A DNA stretch of 64,000 bases, taken from Paludibacteraceae bacterium. Its GTDB lineage: Bacteria > Bacteroidota > Bacteroidia > Bacteroidales > Paludibacteraceae. Below the pieces are notes generated by a model. The model searched no databases. It saw only the letters and a list, made by a program, of their open reading frames with translations, and was not told the origin of the DNA. Positions 53,637 to 63,171 of the stretch are shown here, piece by piece. Made by a program: the position numbers and the translations under genes. Location: positions 1 to 64,000 of the forward strand of contig JAFSKL010000024.1 in the NCBI GenBank assembly GCA_017448985.1, given 5' to 3'. Position 1 is the first letter of the stretch. Every line of letters begins with the position of its first letter.

Positions 53637-55123
53637 TTTTTCCATTGTGTTATTTGGACATTGATTTCCGGGGAGAGTTTCGTTTTGTAGGCGATGAGGG
53701 TACCTCCGCCGATGAGCACGAGGCTGCGGACGATGCTGTCGAACCATATATTGAGCGCAGGTACAAAAGCCTGCCAGAGCGTGTTCAAACCGAAAAGGAA
53801 GATGAGCAACAAAGCGATGTACCACCAGTTCCGATCCACTACGCGGAAATGGCACAGGGGCACAACGGTAGCGATGATCAGCAGGTAGTAGAGCCCATAC
53901 GAAAGGAGGTTGCTGAATGCGGCGCCTTGCATGCCGAACCTGGGCACCAGGTAATTATTGAGCAGGAGCGCGCTGACTGTCAGAATAAGCGACAGGAGCA
54001 GGCTGAATGCATAGAAACGGCTGTAGTTGAGAGCCGTGAGACAGATGGTGAACGAAGCCAAAACCAATTGGCTGACGCCCAAGATGAGTACCACATCTTT
54101 GGCTTGGGCAAAGGTGGTACCGTTAGGAAGAATATGGAAAATAAGGTCGATGTTGACCCAGATAAGCAGCAGAATGAATCCGCCGATGAGGAGCATGTTG
54201 CGTGTCACCTGACGCATGAGGAACGAACACTGTTCGGAGTCCTGCTCCTTGATGGCATGTGCCAGTTGCGGCGAAGCGATGGCTGCCACCGAACGGCTCG
54301 GTACGCTGACCATGACGGCCATATAGGTGGCAATGGCAAAGATGCCGGTGCTATCCAGACCCATCTTGGCGGTGACGAAGAACGAGGAGAGCGTAGGTGC
54401 GAGGACCGTGGTCATGGCGGAGACAATGAGAAAACCCGTATAGACGAGGTAGCGTCTGACCAGAGTTAGGTTGCTGCGCAGGAAGTTCCAGTCGGGTTGC
54501 AAACGAACAGGGTGAAGCGCCCGGAAGTAGCACAGGTTGATGAGTGCAGCGAGGGCATAATTGCAGCAAAGGCCGATGACGAATCCATCCATCGAGAGCA
54601 CGCGGAAGGCATAGAGCAGGTAGAGAGCCAGCAAGCCGAGACGCACGACCAGTTCGCGTACGGCGCGAGGCAAGACGATGTGCATGAGCACATTGCAAGT
54701 GGTCTCGCAGATGCTCTGGTAGAGCATGAAAAAGGCAATGGGCAGTACGAAATAGTAGTACTCGACAAAGAGCGGACTCTTTTCGCCGAACCACGCGCCC
54801 AACGGTACATGGCAGGCCCAATAGATGAGTGCAAAGAGGATGAATCCGATGAACGGTACGACCATCGCCCAGAAGAAGAACCCGTGGTCCTCGACGCTGT
54901 CTTTTTCCTTAAAATACGGGAAGAAACGGATGATACTGGCGTTCGTACCCAGTTGCGCCAAACCGACGAAGAGCGTTGCCGCGTCGATGAGCACCCGTGC
55001 CAACCCGATTTCCTCGGTAGTGAGGAAACGGGTTTGCACGAAGAACACCGTGATGATGCCGACAGCTATGCCGGCATAGGTCACTATAGTGCCACGAATC
55101 GACTGTTTGGCGATAACGCCCAT
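53630..55123 (-). CDS. Polysaccharide flippase-like membrane protein (Wzx/MATE type)
   Basis: A 497-residue protein with about 12-14 hydrophobic helices. The start MGVIAKQSIRGTIVTYAGIA is the usual oligosaccharide-flippase N-terminus. It would move lipid-linked oligosaccharide across the inner membrane. A second member of the family lies at 57704. The substrate is not predictable. Confidence 0.85.
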   Translation of the reverse strand: MGVIAKQSIRGTIVTYAGIAVGIITVFFVQTRFLTTEEIGLARVLIDAATLFVGLAQLGTNASIIRFFPYFKEKDSVEDHGFFFWAMVVPFIGFILFALIYWACHVPLGAWFGEKSPLFVEYYYFVLPIAFFMLYQSICETTCNVLMHIVLPRAVRELVVRLGLLALYLLYAFRVLSMDGFVIGLCCNYALAALINLCYFRALHPVRLQPDWNFLRSNLTLVRRYLVYTGFLIVSAMTTVLAPTLSSFFVTAKMGLDSTGIFAIATYMAVMVSVPSRSVAAIASPQLAHAIKEQDSEQCSFLMRQVTRNMLLIGGFILLLIWVNIDLIFHILPNGTTFAQAKDVVLILGVSQLVLASFTICLTALNYSRFYAFSLLLSLILTVSALLLNNYLVPRFGMQGAAFSNLLSYGLYYLLIIATVVPLCHFRVVDRNWWYIALLLIFLFGLNTLWQAFVPALNIWFDSIVRSLVLIGGGTLIAYKTKLSPEINVQITQWKNK

Positions 55124-55254
55124 AAAGCCATTTACGATTTAATCATGAACACTTTTCGGATTTGTTCATTTATTGTTTCATTGAACCATTTAGTTACACG
55201 GCTAAATAGCCAAATGGTACATAAATGGTACATGGTACATGACAAAATGGTAAA

Positions 55255-56499
55255 TTACTTAATCGCCAATAACTCAACCGTGAAGATGAGTGCGGCGTAG
55301 GGAGGAATGGACTGTCCGGCACCGCGCTCGCCGTAACCGAGTTCGTACGGGATGTACAGTTTGTATTTGGAACCTACAGGCATCAGTTGCAGACCTTCGG
55401 TCCAACCTTTGATGACACCGTTGAGCGGGAACTCGATGGGTTCGCCACGCTGGTAGCTGCTGTCGAAGACAGTGCCGTCGATGAGGGTGCCCTCATAGTG
55501 CACTTTGACAGTCTGTTCAGCGGTCGGTTTCGCACCTTTGCCTTCGCGGAGCACCTCATACTGCAAGCCGCTTTCGGTCACTTTGACGCCATCGCGGAGT
55601 GCGTTCTCCTGAAGGAACTTCTCGCCTTCAGCTTTGGTCTCACCATACTTGCGACCGTTGATGACCTGCTCTACATACTGGTTGGCCTCTTGCGAATCCA
55701 TTTGCTCGGTGTAGTTGTACAGACCATTGATGAAGCCTTGTTTGATGAGGTCGTAGTTGGTCTCGAGTCCTTCGATGCCCAGCAGACCTACAGCCTCTTG
55801 CTCACGGATAGCGGTACCGACGCTCTTGGCCATTTGCACCAGTTGCGGGTTACGAACATTCATCTTGAGGCCTTCGTTCACGTTGTCGATGAGCTCATTG
55901 ATGCCTTCGCCGGTGGTGTCGGTGGCCAGCAGGTACATGCTGATTTGCGAACCGTTAGCCCAGCCGAACGAGTAGTTGAGCGAGTCGAGGAACGATTTGA
56001 GCTCGATGGTCTTGGTTTTCTTCGGGCACTTGGCGGTAACAACCTTTGCGTTGGATTCTTCCGGTTGCGTCTGTGTGGCGCGTGTGAGGAAAGCCTCTGC
56101 CTCGGCTTGGCTCAGTACGGACGAGTCCGAGTAGAGGGCATTAACCAGACCTTGGAAGAAGATCTTCTCGTTCAGCGTCCAAGCTTCGCGCTCAGCCAGA
56201 CCTTTCTTCTCAAAGCGCTTTACGGACGAACCTAACTGACGACCCGTCTGGGCGATCTCGCTCAGCGGTTCCTCTTTGTCCAGGTAGGCTGCTTCGAGTG
56301 CGTCAATGAACTCAGTCACTGCTTCGTCACTGCTGTCGTTGCGCAGATAATAGGTCTTGACCTGCAGACCGTTGAGCAGACCGAGGGCATAGTTGACCGA
56401 GTCGATCTCGTTGTTCAGCGTCACTGTCCGTGCCGTGTAACTGTTGCCGCATGAAATCATAGCCATTACGGCAAGAAAAAGAATACTTACTTTTTTCAT
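55255..56499 (-). CDS. FKBP-type peptidyl-prolyl isomerase lipoprotein
   Basis: A 414-residue lipoprotein ([12 protein letters not shown] lipobox, Cys near residue 17). Two FKBP N-terminal helical domains come in tandem (residues about 30-150 and 165-290). The FKBP catalytic domain follows at the C-terminus ([38 protein letters not shown]). Periplasmic folding helper, probably anchored in a membrane. Its catalytic domain is nearly the same as that of the next gene, which points to tandem duplication. The gap upstream (55124-55254) is made of words such as aaatggtacat. Confidence 0.9.
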   Translation of the reverse strand: MKKVSILFLAVMAMISCGNSYTARTVTLNNEIDSVNYALGLLNGLQVKTYYLRNDSSDEAVTEFIDALEAAYLDKEEPLSEIAQTGRQLGSSVKRFEKKGLAEREAWTLNEKIFFQGLVNALYSDSSVLSQAEAEAFLTRATQTQPEESNAKVVTAKCPKKTKTIELKSFLDSLNYSFGWANGSQISMYLLATDTTGEGINELIDNVNEGLKMNVRNPQLVQMAKSVGTAIREQEAVGLLGIEGLETNYDLIKQGFINGLYNYTEQMDSQEANQYVEQVINGRKYGETKAEGEKFLQENALRDGVKVTESGLQYEVLREGKGAKPTAEQTVKVHYEGTLIDGTVFDSSYQRGEPIEFPLNGVIKGWTEGLQLMPVGSKYKLYIPYELGYGERGAGQSIPPYAALIFTVELLAIK

Positions 56500-56530
56500 A
56501 AAAATTAATCCATTAAATTTTTTATACAGT

Positions 56531-57046
56531 TTATTGAATTGCTAAAAGTTCTACGGTAAAAATGAGTGCGGCGTAGGGAGGAATGGATCCACCGGCGCCT
56601 GTTTCGCCATAGGCGAGTTGGTAAGGGATGAACAGTTTGTACTTGGAGCCTACCGACATCAGCTGTAGGCCTTCGGTCCAACCTTTAATGACGCCGTTGA
56701 GCGGGAAAGCGATAGGTTCGCCGCGGCGGTAGCTGCTGTCGAAGACAGTGCCGTCGATGAGCGTGCCTTCATAGTGCACTTTGACGGTGTCGGTAGCTTT
56801 GGGTTTCTGGCCTAAGGTGGCTTCTAAAACCTCATACTGCAAGCCGCTGGGGGTCACCTTTACACCCTCGCGTTTGGCGTTCTCTGCGAGGAATTTCTCG
56901 CCTTCCTCTTTGGCTTTGGCAGACATATTCATCACATAGTCGATGCCTGCTTTGAACTCGTCATAGTTGAGTTCTTTCTGTCCGTACTGCATCAGGTATT
57001 GTGCGACGGATGTTCCTAATTGAAACGATAAACTGTTTGTGTTCAT
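56531..57046 (-). CDS. FKBP-type peptidyl-prolyl isomerase, cytoplasmic form
   Basis: A 171-residue protein without a signal peptide. One short FKBP N-terminal domain (residues 1-60) and one FKBP catalytic domain ([38 protein letters not shown]) are present. It is closely similar to the C-terminal domain of the lipoprotein at 55255, so the two are paralogues located in different compartments. Confidence 0.9.
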   Translation of the reverse strand: MNTNSLSFQLGTSVAQYLMQYGQKELNYDEFKAGIDYVMNMSAKAKEEGEKFLAENAKREGVKVTPSGLQYEVLEATLGQKPKATDTVKVHYEGTLIDGTVFDSSYRRGEPIAFPLNGVIKGWTEGLQLMSVGSKYKLFIPYQLAYGETGAGGSIPPYAALIFTVELLAIQ

Positions 57047-57061
57047 ATAATGTATTTTCGG

Positions 57062-57088
57062 AATTTTAATTCTTAATTTTTAATTCCC
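57062..57088. repeat. Heptamer array before the FKBP gene
   Basis: Units aatttt, aattctt, aattttt, aattccc at the ribE-FKBP junction. It includes the last codons of ribE. Confidence 0.85.
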
Positions 57089-57699
57089 AGCACCGCTGCG
57101 TAGCGGGAGAGGTACTTGCCGAGGATGTCGAATTCGATATTGACGACGGAGCCGACTTGCAGGTACCGGAAGTTGGTGTTTTCGTAGGTGTAGGGGATGA
57201 TACACACGGACACGAAACCCTTATTACCCTGTATGTCGGGTTCGCAAACCGTCAGGCTGACGCCGTTGATGGTGACCGAACCTTTGTCCACGCAGAAATA
57301 GCCTCGTTCGATCATCTCGCGGCAACTGTCATATTCAAAGCGGTAGTACCAGCTGCCGTCGGTCTCTTTGGCTTCGATGCAAACGGCTTTCTGATCGACG
57401 TGGCCCTGCACGATATGGCCATCCAGCCGACCGCCCATCAGCATCGAACGCTCCACGTTGACCCAATCGCCTTCGCGAAGCAGGTCGAGGTTGGTCAGAC
57501 GCAGCGTCTCCTGCATGGCGGTGACTGTGTAGAGGTCGCCTTCGATACGAACGACTGTCAGGCACACACCGTTATGGGCTATCGATTGGTCGATAGACAG
57601 CGGTTCGCCAAACGGGTTGCGAAGCGTGAAATGTTTATTCGTCTGCTCGGTCTCAATCCTGACGACCTGAGCCATGGTTTCTACGATTCCTGAAAACAT
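57073..57699 (-). CDS. ribE: Riboflavin synthase, alpha subunit
   Basis: A 208-residue enzyme that makes riboflavin from two lumazine molecules. The start [12 protein letters not shown] and two lumazine-binding repeats are visible ([20 protein letters not shown] with [21 protein letters not shown]), as is GHIVQGHVD. The length is normal. No other rib gene is adjacent. Confidence 0.93.
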   Translation of the reverse strand: MFSGIVETMAQVVRIETEQTNKHFTLRNPFGEPLSIDQSIAHNGVCLTVVRIEGDLYTVTAMQETLRLTNLDLLREGDWVNVERSMLMGGRLDGHIVQGHVDQKAVCIEAKETDGSWYYRFEYDSCREMIERGYFCVDKGSVTINGVSLTVCEPDIQGNKGFVSVCIIPYTYENTNFRYLQVGSVVNIEFDILGKYLSRYAAVLGIKN

Positions 57700-57703
57700 G
57701 AAA

Positions 57704-59149
57704 TTATTTGTGATTTGTGATTTCTGATTTGTGATTTAATATTGCGGATAAGGGGAAGTCCTTGCGGGTGAGGACGAAGAGGTAGATACCGATGAGGACC
57801 GTGCCGATGCCCATGAGGATCCACATGTTGTGGATGTAATAGAGTCGAAGGGCGTAATAGACCGCGAGCAGTCCGAGCGTCAGGGCCGTGTAACGACCGA
57901 TGACAGGCAGGTCGTAGGGGATGGGTGCTTTCTTCTGGCCGATGAAATACGACAGGAGCATTATGACAAAGTAACAAACCAGACTACTTCCGCAACTTGC
58001 CCAATAACCGATCCGCGGAACGCCCACTATCTGCAACACCAGCGTGATCACCAGACCGATGATGGAGAAATATGCTCCCCACTTGGTCTCGTCCGTCAGT
58101 TTGTACCAGAAACTGAGGTTGAAGTAGATCCCTTGGAAGACATAGGTCCAGAGCACGACCGGCACTATCTTCAGGCCGTCCCAGTAAGCGCTGGAGACGA
58201 TGTAGCGGAAGATATCGAGGTAGAAAATGACGCCGAGCAAAATGAGGAACGAGAAGATGATGTAGTACTTCATCGCGTCGGCGTAAGCTTCGGCGGACTG
58301 CCGGTCCTTATGCTTGGAGAAGACGAAGGGTTCGTAGGCATAACGGAAGGCCTGCGTGAACATCATCATTACCATTGCCACTTTGAAACAAGCGCCGTAG
58401 ATACCCAACTGTGCCTGCGCGTCTTCGCCCGTATAGAGGTACGGGAAGAGGATGCGGTCCAGCGTCTGGTTCATGATACCTGCCACGCCCAAGACGAGCA
58501 GCGGCAGCGAATAACGAAGCATCTCTTTGAGCACTTGTGCGTCGAATCGTCCGCCTTTTGGGAATGTGAACGGAAGCAGACATAGTGTCTGGATCGTGGT
58601 GGCAAGGATATTGCTGAGGAAGACGTAGAAGACATCGTTCTTCTTGAGGACTACCAGGAACAGCAGGTTGAACGCTATGTTGAGGAGCACGAACAGCAGT
58701 TTGAGTGCAGCAAAGCGGATCGGTCTTTTCTGGTAACGGAGGTAGGCAAACGGGATGGAGGCAAAGGCATCGATAGCCACGGTGGTCGCCATCATCGCAA
58801 TGAACTCCGCATGTCCGGCGTACCCCAAGGCGTTGGCGATGGGGTGTTGAAACAGGCAGACGAGTACGGCAAACAGGGTGCTCGTGGAGAACAGCGTCAG
58901 GTAGGCGGTCTTGTAGACATCATTGGCGTTGTAGTCTTCGCGGTTGGCAAAGCGGAAGAAGCCTGTCTCCATACCATAGGTGAGGAGGACCAACAGAAGG
59001 GCGGTCCACGCGTAGAGGTTGGTGACGACGCCATAATCGGCTGTTCGTGCCAAGGCGTAGGTGTAGAGCGGTACCAAGAGGTAGTTGAGGAACTTACCGA
59101 TGATGCTGCTCAGTCCATAGATGGCGGTGTCCTTCGCCAAAGATTTCAT
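57704..59149 (-). CDS. Oligosaccharide flippase-like membrane protein
   Basis: A 481-residue protein with 12-14 membrane helices. I start it at MKSLAKDTAIYGLSSIIGKF, the family N-terminus. An ATG five codons upstream (MVNGS) is made by the repeat words of the junction and is less likely. The last residues (ILNHKSEITNHK) are encoded by the heptamer array at 57711-57738. Family role: translocation of lipid-linked sugars. Confidence 0.85.
   Translation of the reverse strand: MKSLAKDTAIYGLSSIIGKFLNYLLVPLYTYALARTADYGVVTNLYAWTALLLVLLTYGMETGFFRFANREDYNANDVYKTAYLTLFSTSTLFAVLVCLFQHPIANALGYAGHAEFIAMMATTVAIDAFASIPFAYLRYQKRPIRFAALKLLFVLLNIAFNLLFLVVLKKNDVFYVFLSNILATTIQTLCLLPFTFPKGGRFDAQVLKEMLRYSLPLLVLGVAGIMNQTLDRILFPYLYTGEDAQAQLGIYGACFKVAMVMMMFTQAFRYAYEPFVFSKHKDRQSAEAYADAMKYYIIFSFLILLGVIFYLDIFRYIVSSAYWDGLKIVPVVLWTYVFQGIYFNLSFWYKLTDETKWGAYFSIIGLVITLVLQIVGVPRIGYWASCGSSLVCYFVIMLLSYFIGQKKAPIPYDLPVIGRYTALTLGLLAVYYALRLYYIHNMWILMGIGTVLIGIYLFVLTRKDFPLSAILNHKSEITNHK
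57711..57738. repeat. Heptamer array at the end of the second flippase gene
   Basis: Units tgatttg, tgatttc, tgatttg, tgattta. It encodes the C-terminal NHKSEITNHK and lies against the ribE start. Confidence 0.9.
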
Positions 59150-59188
59150 CGAACCATTTACCATTTTCTCATTTTCTCATTTCTGCAT

Positions 59189-59857
59189 TTAGTCATTTTG
59201 TCCCGCTACACAAATTACTATCTCGCCTTTGGGCGGTGTTTGTTTAAAATGACCAATCAACTCTGTCAAAGTGCCTCGAATGGTCTGCTCGTGCAGTTTG
59301 CTTATCTCTCGTGAGACGGAGGCTTTGCGTTCGTCGCCGCACACTGCCGCCAACTGCTCAAGGGTCTTGACCAGACGGAAGGGCGATTCGTAGAGGATGA
59401 AGGTCTCGTCCAATGCGGCCAGGTACTGCAAGCGCGTCTGCCGGCCTTTCTTCTGCGGGAGGAAACCCTCGAAGTAGAAGTGGTTATTGGGTAAACCGCT
59501 GTCCACCAGTGCCGGTACAAATGCTGTAGCTCCGGGCAGGCATTGGATCTCGATGTCAGCTTCTGCGGCTGCCCGGACGAGGAAGAATCCTGGGTCCGAG
59601 ATGGCCGGAGTGCCGGCATCGGAGATAAGCGCGATGTTCGCACCCGCTTTGAGGCGCTCCACGATGTCCGCTGAGGTCTCGTGCTCGTTGAACTTATGGT
59701 GCGACTTGAGGGGTGTATGGATATCGAAATGCTGAAGGAGCACACCGCTGGTACGCGTGTCTTCCGCCAAGATCAGATCCACTGATTTCAGCACTTCGAT
59801 TGCACGGAACGTTATGTCCTGCAAATTCCCCACCGGTGTCGGCACGATGAACAGCAT
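59189..59857 (-). CDS. rsmI: 16S rRNA 2'-O-ribose methyltransferase RsmI
   Basis: A 222-residue SAM-dependent enzyme that methylates C1402 of 16S rRNA. Signature stretches are MLFIVPTPVGNLQDITFRA, LILAEDTRTSGVLLQHF, LISDAGTPAISDPGFFLVR and LPGATAFVPALVDSGL. The C-terminal helical domain is short, as in other Bacteroidota. Confidence 0.93.
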   Translation of the reverse strand: MLFIVPTPVGNLQDITFRAIEVLKSVDLILAEDTRTSGVLLQHFDIHTPLKSHHKFNEHETSADIVERLKAGANIALISDAGTPAISDPGFFLVRAAAEADIEIQCLPGATAFVPALVDSGLPNNHFYFEGFLPQKKGRQTRLQYLAALDETFILYESPFRLVKTLEQLAAVCGDERKASVSREISKLHEQTIRGTLTELIGHFKQTPPKGEIVICVAGQND

Positions 59858-59889
59858 TCTTAATTCTTAATTTTTAATTTTTAATTTAC
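59855..59889. repeat. Heptamer array between rsmI and the coiled-coil gene
   Basis: Units cattctt, aattctt, aattttt, aattttt, aatttac. It covers the start of rsmI and the stop of the upstream gene. Confidence 0.85.
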
Positions 59890-60470
59890 CCAAAACGTCT
59901 GTGCAGGGTGACAAGGAATTGCTGGTAGGTACTGCTCTCTGTATCCCAGTTGAAGCGGCTGATGTATCGGATGGCCTCGTCGAACGAGTTCAGTTCGTTC
60001 AGTTCGTTGAGGGTGCGTTGCATCAGTTCTGCGTTCTGACCGAAGAGTTCGCGCTGGTACAGGAAGCGATCGCCTAACGAGATAGCCAAACGGATGTCAT
60101 CGACGGCTTTGCCGTAAACAGCGGCCTTGGGTGAGGCGGGCTCTTCCTTAATGGGCTCGATCACGGGATCAGGTTCTACTACCGGTTTGGGGTCAACAAC
60201 GGGCTCGGGTTCCGCTACAGGCGCTGCTACTACAACAGGCTTTTCCACAACAACCTCTTTGATCACCTCTACGGGCACTTCTTTGATGACTTCTTTCTCG
60301 ATCACCTTCGGTTCCTGAGCCGGACGGCTCTTGAGTTCATCCAGTTCAGCCTCGACACTGGCCAGTTCAGCCTCCAAGGCTGCGATACGCTCATCGTTGG
60401 ACGCTATACGAGCCTCGTCAGCGGCAAGGCGTGCCTCCAATGCCTCGAAATATTTTACTAACTCTTCCAT
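59886..60470 (-). CDS. Coiled-coil protein with conserved C-terminal domain
   Basis: A 194-residue cytoplasmic-looking protein. Residues 1-50 are a coiled coil (ARLAADEARIASNDERIAAL). Residues 50-115 are low-complexity Val/Glu/Pro repeats (KEVPVEVIKEVVVEKP; EPEPVVDPKPVVEPDP). Residues 125-194 form a compact helical domain (DRFLYQRELFGQNAELMQRT, ending FNWDTESSTYQQFLVTLHRR). The C-terminal domain is recognisable in many Bacteroidales proteins, but its function is unknown. It lies between the POT transporter and rsmI. Confidence 0.7.
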   Translation of the reverse strand: MEELVKYFEALEARLAADEARIASNDERIAALEAELASVEAELDELKSRPAQEPKVIEKEVIKEVPVEVIKEVVVEKPVVVAAPVAEPEPVVDPKPVVEPDPVIEPIKEEPASPKAAVYGKAVDDIRLAISLGDRFLYQRELFGQNAELMQRTLNELNELNSFDEAIRYISRFNWDTESSTYQQFLVTLHRRFG

Positions 60471-60480
60471 GAAGAATTTT

Positions 60481-60501
60481 CAATTTTCAATTTTCAATTT
60501 A
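60481..60501. repeat. Heptamer array at the end of the POT transporter gene
   Basis: Units caatttt, caatttt, caattta. The last includes the stop region of the transporter gene. Confidence 0.85.
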
Positions 60502-62025
60502 TTTGGTCGCTTCCTCCAGTTTTTTCATGATGGAGAACATGAATATGGCAGCTACGAGACAAACGCCTACGAAGACGGTCCAAACGATCCACAGAGGTAT
60601 ATCGCCCCATAGTTTTCCACCGATGCGGACGAGGTAGTTACCGATAGCGGTAGCCACGAACCAGCCACCCATCATCATACCTTTGTACTTGGGCGGAGCC
60701 ACTTTGCTGACGAAGGAGATACCCATCGGGCTGAGGAGCAGTTCACCGAAAGTCAGGATGAGATAGGTATAGATAAGCACATTGGCATTGACGAAGGTAG
60801 CGTCTCCGCTCATGCGTGCCATCTCTTGCTGCGCCGGTGTCAACAGACCGATGGAGCAAACGGCCATCAGCACATACGCTGCGGCGGCAACAACCATTCC
60901 GTACGCTATCTTGCGCGGAGCCGAAGGCTCTTTGCCGCGTTTGTTCAGTGCACCGAAAATAGCCATACTAACCGGTGTGAGGGCCACTACATAGAACGGG
61001 TTGAACTGCTGGAAGATAGGAGCAGCGATACCAAGTTCGGCCGGATGATTGAAGTACTGGAAGACCAGGAAAGCGGTGACGACAGAGCCGACGCAACCCC
61101 ATATGATTTTGGCTTTGCCGGTGTTCTCACCGAAGATACCGAAGAGCGCATAGACGAGTACGGCAACAGCTACCAGGTTCCAGATGCTGAAGGCCATGGT
61201 CTGAGCGCCGGTCACAACCGGGTTGACAAACTCATCGGCGAAGAAGGTAAGCGTGAGACCGTTCTGATGGAAGGCCATCCAGAAGAAGAGCACGACGGTG
61301 AAGACCAGGCAGAGCGCCACAATGCGTTTCTTGGTCTGCTCCGGCGTCAGTTCCTCCACTTTCTCTTTACTGCTCTGCGCCACCTGTTTGGCGGTGTGCT
61401 CCACATGCTTGAACCAGGGACGGCAAGCGTAGTAGATAGCTATACTGACGATGAGCGAAGCGCAAGCCACCATGAAGGCGAAGTGATAACTGTCGTTGAC
61501 ATTGTAGCCCAAACTGTCTTGTGCCCAGGACATGATCTTGACCGCAGCGGTAGGCGCGAACATGGCACCGATGTTGATCGCCATGTAGAAGAGCGAGAAG
61601 GCGGCGTCACGGCGGTCAGCGTACTTGGGATCGTCGTACAGATTGCCGACCATGACCTGCAAGTTACCTTTGAACAGACCCGTGCCGAACGAGATGAGAA
61701 GCAGGGCGAGGAGCATGATTCCCATCGCAAAACCGCTGCCACCCAAGGGTATAGCCAGGCAGATATAGCCGAGGAACATGACGAAGATACCGATGGTGAC
61801 GCACTTGCCGTAACCGATTTTGTCAGCTATCCAACCGCCTATCAACGGCAGAAAATACACACATGCCAGAAATCCGGCGTAGATACGACTGGCAGCATCG
61901 GCCGACAGTCCGAAATTAGCGCGCAGGAAGAGCGCAAAGACGGCTAACATGGTGTAGTAGCCGAAGCGCTCGCCGGTGTTGGCCAGCGCGAGCGCAAATA
62001 GTCCTTTTGGTTGATTCTTAAACAT
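60499..62025 (-). CDS. POT-family peptide transporter
   Basis: A 508-residue proton-coupled oligopeptide transporter with about 14 membrane helices. The PTR2 motif region ANTGERFGYYTMLAVFALFL (ExxER-like) near residue 15-35 and GGWIADKIGYGKCV are diagnostic. It imports di- and tripeptides. It lies beside ilvE without overlap. Confidence 0.9.
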   Translation of the reverse strand: MFKNQPKGLFALALANTGERFGYYTMLAVFALFLRANFGLSADAASRIYAGFLACVYFLPLIGGWIADKIGYGKCVTIGIFVMFLGYICLAIPLGGSGFAMGIMLLALLLISFGTGLFKGNLQVMVGNLYDDPKYADRRDAAFSLFYMAINIGAMFAPTAAVKIMSWAQDSLGYNVNDSYHFAFMVACASLIVSIAIYYACRPWFKHVEHTAKQVAQSSKEKVEELTPEQTKKRIVALCLVFTVVLFFWMAFHQNGLTLTFFADEFVNPVVTGAQTMAFSIWNLVAVAVLVYALFGIFGENTGKAKIIWGCVGSVVTAFLVFQYFNHPAELGIAAPIFQQFNPFYVVALTPVSMAIFGALNKRGKEPSAPRKIAYGMVVAAAAYVLMAVCSIGLLTPAQQEMARMSGDATFVNANVLIYTYLILTFGELLLSPMGISFVSKVAPPKYKGMMMGGWFVATAIGNYLVRIGGKLWGDIPLWIVWTVFVGVCLVAAIFMFSIMKKLEEATK

Positions 62026-62041
62026 AACTTTTATATTTACG

Positions 62042-62088
62042 ATTTAGTCATTTACCATTTACCATTGATTGGACCATTTGGTCATTTA
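62042..62088. repeat. Heptamer array downstream of ilvE, copy of 53590-53636
   Basis: Forty-seven bases identical to 53590-53636 in the same orientation. It supplies the ilvE stop codon (62086-62088). Confidence 0.9.
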
Positions 62089-63141
62089 GTCAATGATGTC
62101 GCACCAATGGTGCGAGTCCTCAGCGCGGCCGTACTGGATGTCCTTGAGGGCGCGGTAGAGGTCCGTGAGTACTGGTCCGGGTTCGCTGCCGAAGCTGTAC
62201 TCTTTGCCCCGTTCGGGATCCAGGACGCGGTCGATGGGCGAGATGACACAGGCTGTTCCGCAAGCTGCGGCTTCGCACATGTCCGCCAACTCTTCGAGCC
62301 GTATCTTGCGTCGCGTCACTTTGATGCCCCGTTCCCGCGCCAGCGTCATCAGACTGTCGTTCGTGATACTCGGCAGAATGGCACTCGACCGCGGAGTCAG
62401 GTACTCATATGAGGACGCTTTCGCCCCCTCTCTTGAGGAGAGGGTCGGGGAGAGGTTTTTAATTCCAATAAAATTGGCAGCCGAACATTCATCTATGTAG
62501 CGGTGCGTCTTGGCATCGAGGAAGAGGCAGTCGAGACCCATGGCGTGAGCTGCTTCGGTGGCGCGGAAAGAAGATGCGTAGTTACCGCCTACCTTGAACT
62601 GTCCCGTACCGAAGGGTGCTGCCCGGTCCACATGGCGGTTGACGATGAAGGTCGTGCAGTGGAACTTGCCCGGGTAGTACGGACCGATGGGCGAGGGGAT
62701 GACGATGAACTCAAAGTCCTGTCCCGGACCTACGCCCAAACGGGGTGTCGTGCCGATGAGTAACGGACGGAAATAGAGCGTGGCACCCGTTCCGTATGGC
62801 GGTACCAGTTCGCGGTTCCTGTCCAAAGCCAGCCGGATAGCCCGTCCGAACAGTTCCTCCGGTACCGGCGCCATGAACAGTCCTTCCGCACTGCGGGCCA
62901 TGCGCTTGGCGTTCTCGCGCCAGCGGAAGATGCGAATCTTGCCGTCCACGCCGCGGAACGCTTTCAAGCCCTCGAACGCTTCCTGACCGTACTGCAGGGC
63001 CGTTGCCGACACATGCAAGTGCAGGTATTTGTCCTGCGTGGCGTAGGGGTCGCTCCAAGCGCCGTTATGGTATCCCGCCCGAACGATGTATTCCGGTTCG
63101 GTATAATGAAAGCCCAAACTATTCCAATCAATCTCTTTCAT
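62086..63141 (-). CDS. ilvE: Branched-chain amino acid aminotransferase
   Basis: A 351-residue PLP enzyme for the last step of Leu, Ile and Val synthesis and the first step of their breakdown. The PLP lysine is in GTGQFKVGGNYASS (near residue 183). Other landmarks are YGQEAFEGLKAFR and ECSAANFIGIK. Start MKEIDWNSLGFHY is taken. An ATG directly before it is made by repeat words. About 17 residues (NLSPTLSSREGAKASSY) replace the usual short turn between FIGIK and YLTPRSSAILPSITN, which is an in-frame insertion of a palindromic element. Confidence 0.92.
   Translation of the reverse strand: MKEIDWNSLGFHYTEPEYIVRAGYHNGAWSDPYATQDKYLHLHVSATALQYGQEAFEGLKAFRGVDGKIRIFRWRENAKRMARSAEGLFMAPVPEELFGRAIRLALDRNRELVPPYGTGATLYFRPLLIGTTPRLGVGPGQDFEFIVIPSPIGPYYPGKFHCTTFIVNRHVDRAAPFGTGQFKVGGNYASSFRATEAAHAMGLDCLFLDAKTHRYIDECSAANFIGIKNLSPTLSSREGAKASSYEYLTPRSSAILPSITNDSLMTLARERGIKVTRRKIRLEELADMCEAAACGTACVISPIDRVLDPERGKEYSFGSEPGPVLTDLYRALKDIQYGRAEDSHHWCDIID
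62415..62462. repeat. Palindromic element inserted in ilvE
   Basis: The core ccctctc-ttgag-gagaggg (62426-62444) is followed by tcggggagagg. Such ccctctcc...gagaggg elements occur as intergenic repeats in Bacteroidota. Here one is translated. Confidence 0.65.
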
Positions 63142-63171
63142 CATTCCATCATTCTATCATTCCATCATTCA
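63140..63171. repeat. Octamer array between the WbqC-family gene and ilvE
   Basis: Units atcattcc, atcattct, atcattcc, atcattca. The array touches the ilvE start codon and provides a second ATG. Confidence 0.9.

Noticed and set aside
53645..55300. Long acidic rightward open frames opposite the flippase gene
   Set aside because: Charged low-complexity antisense products of hydrophobic coding sequence.
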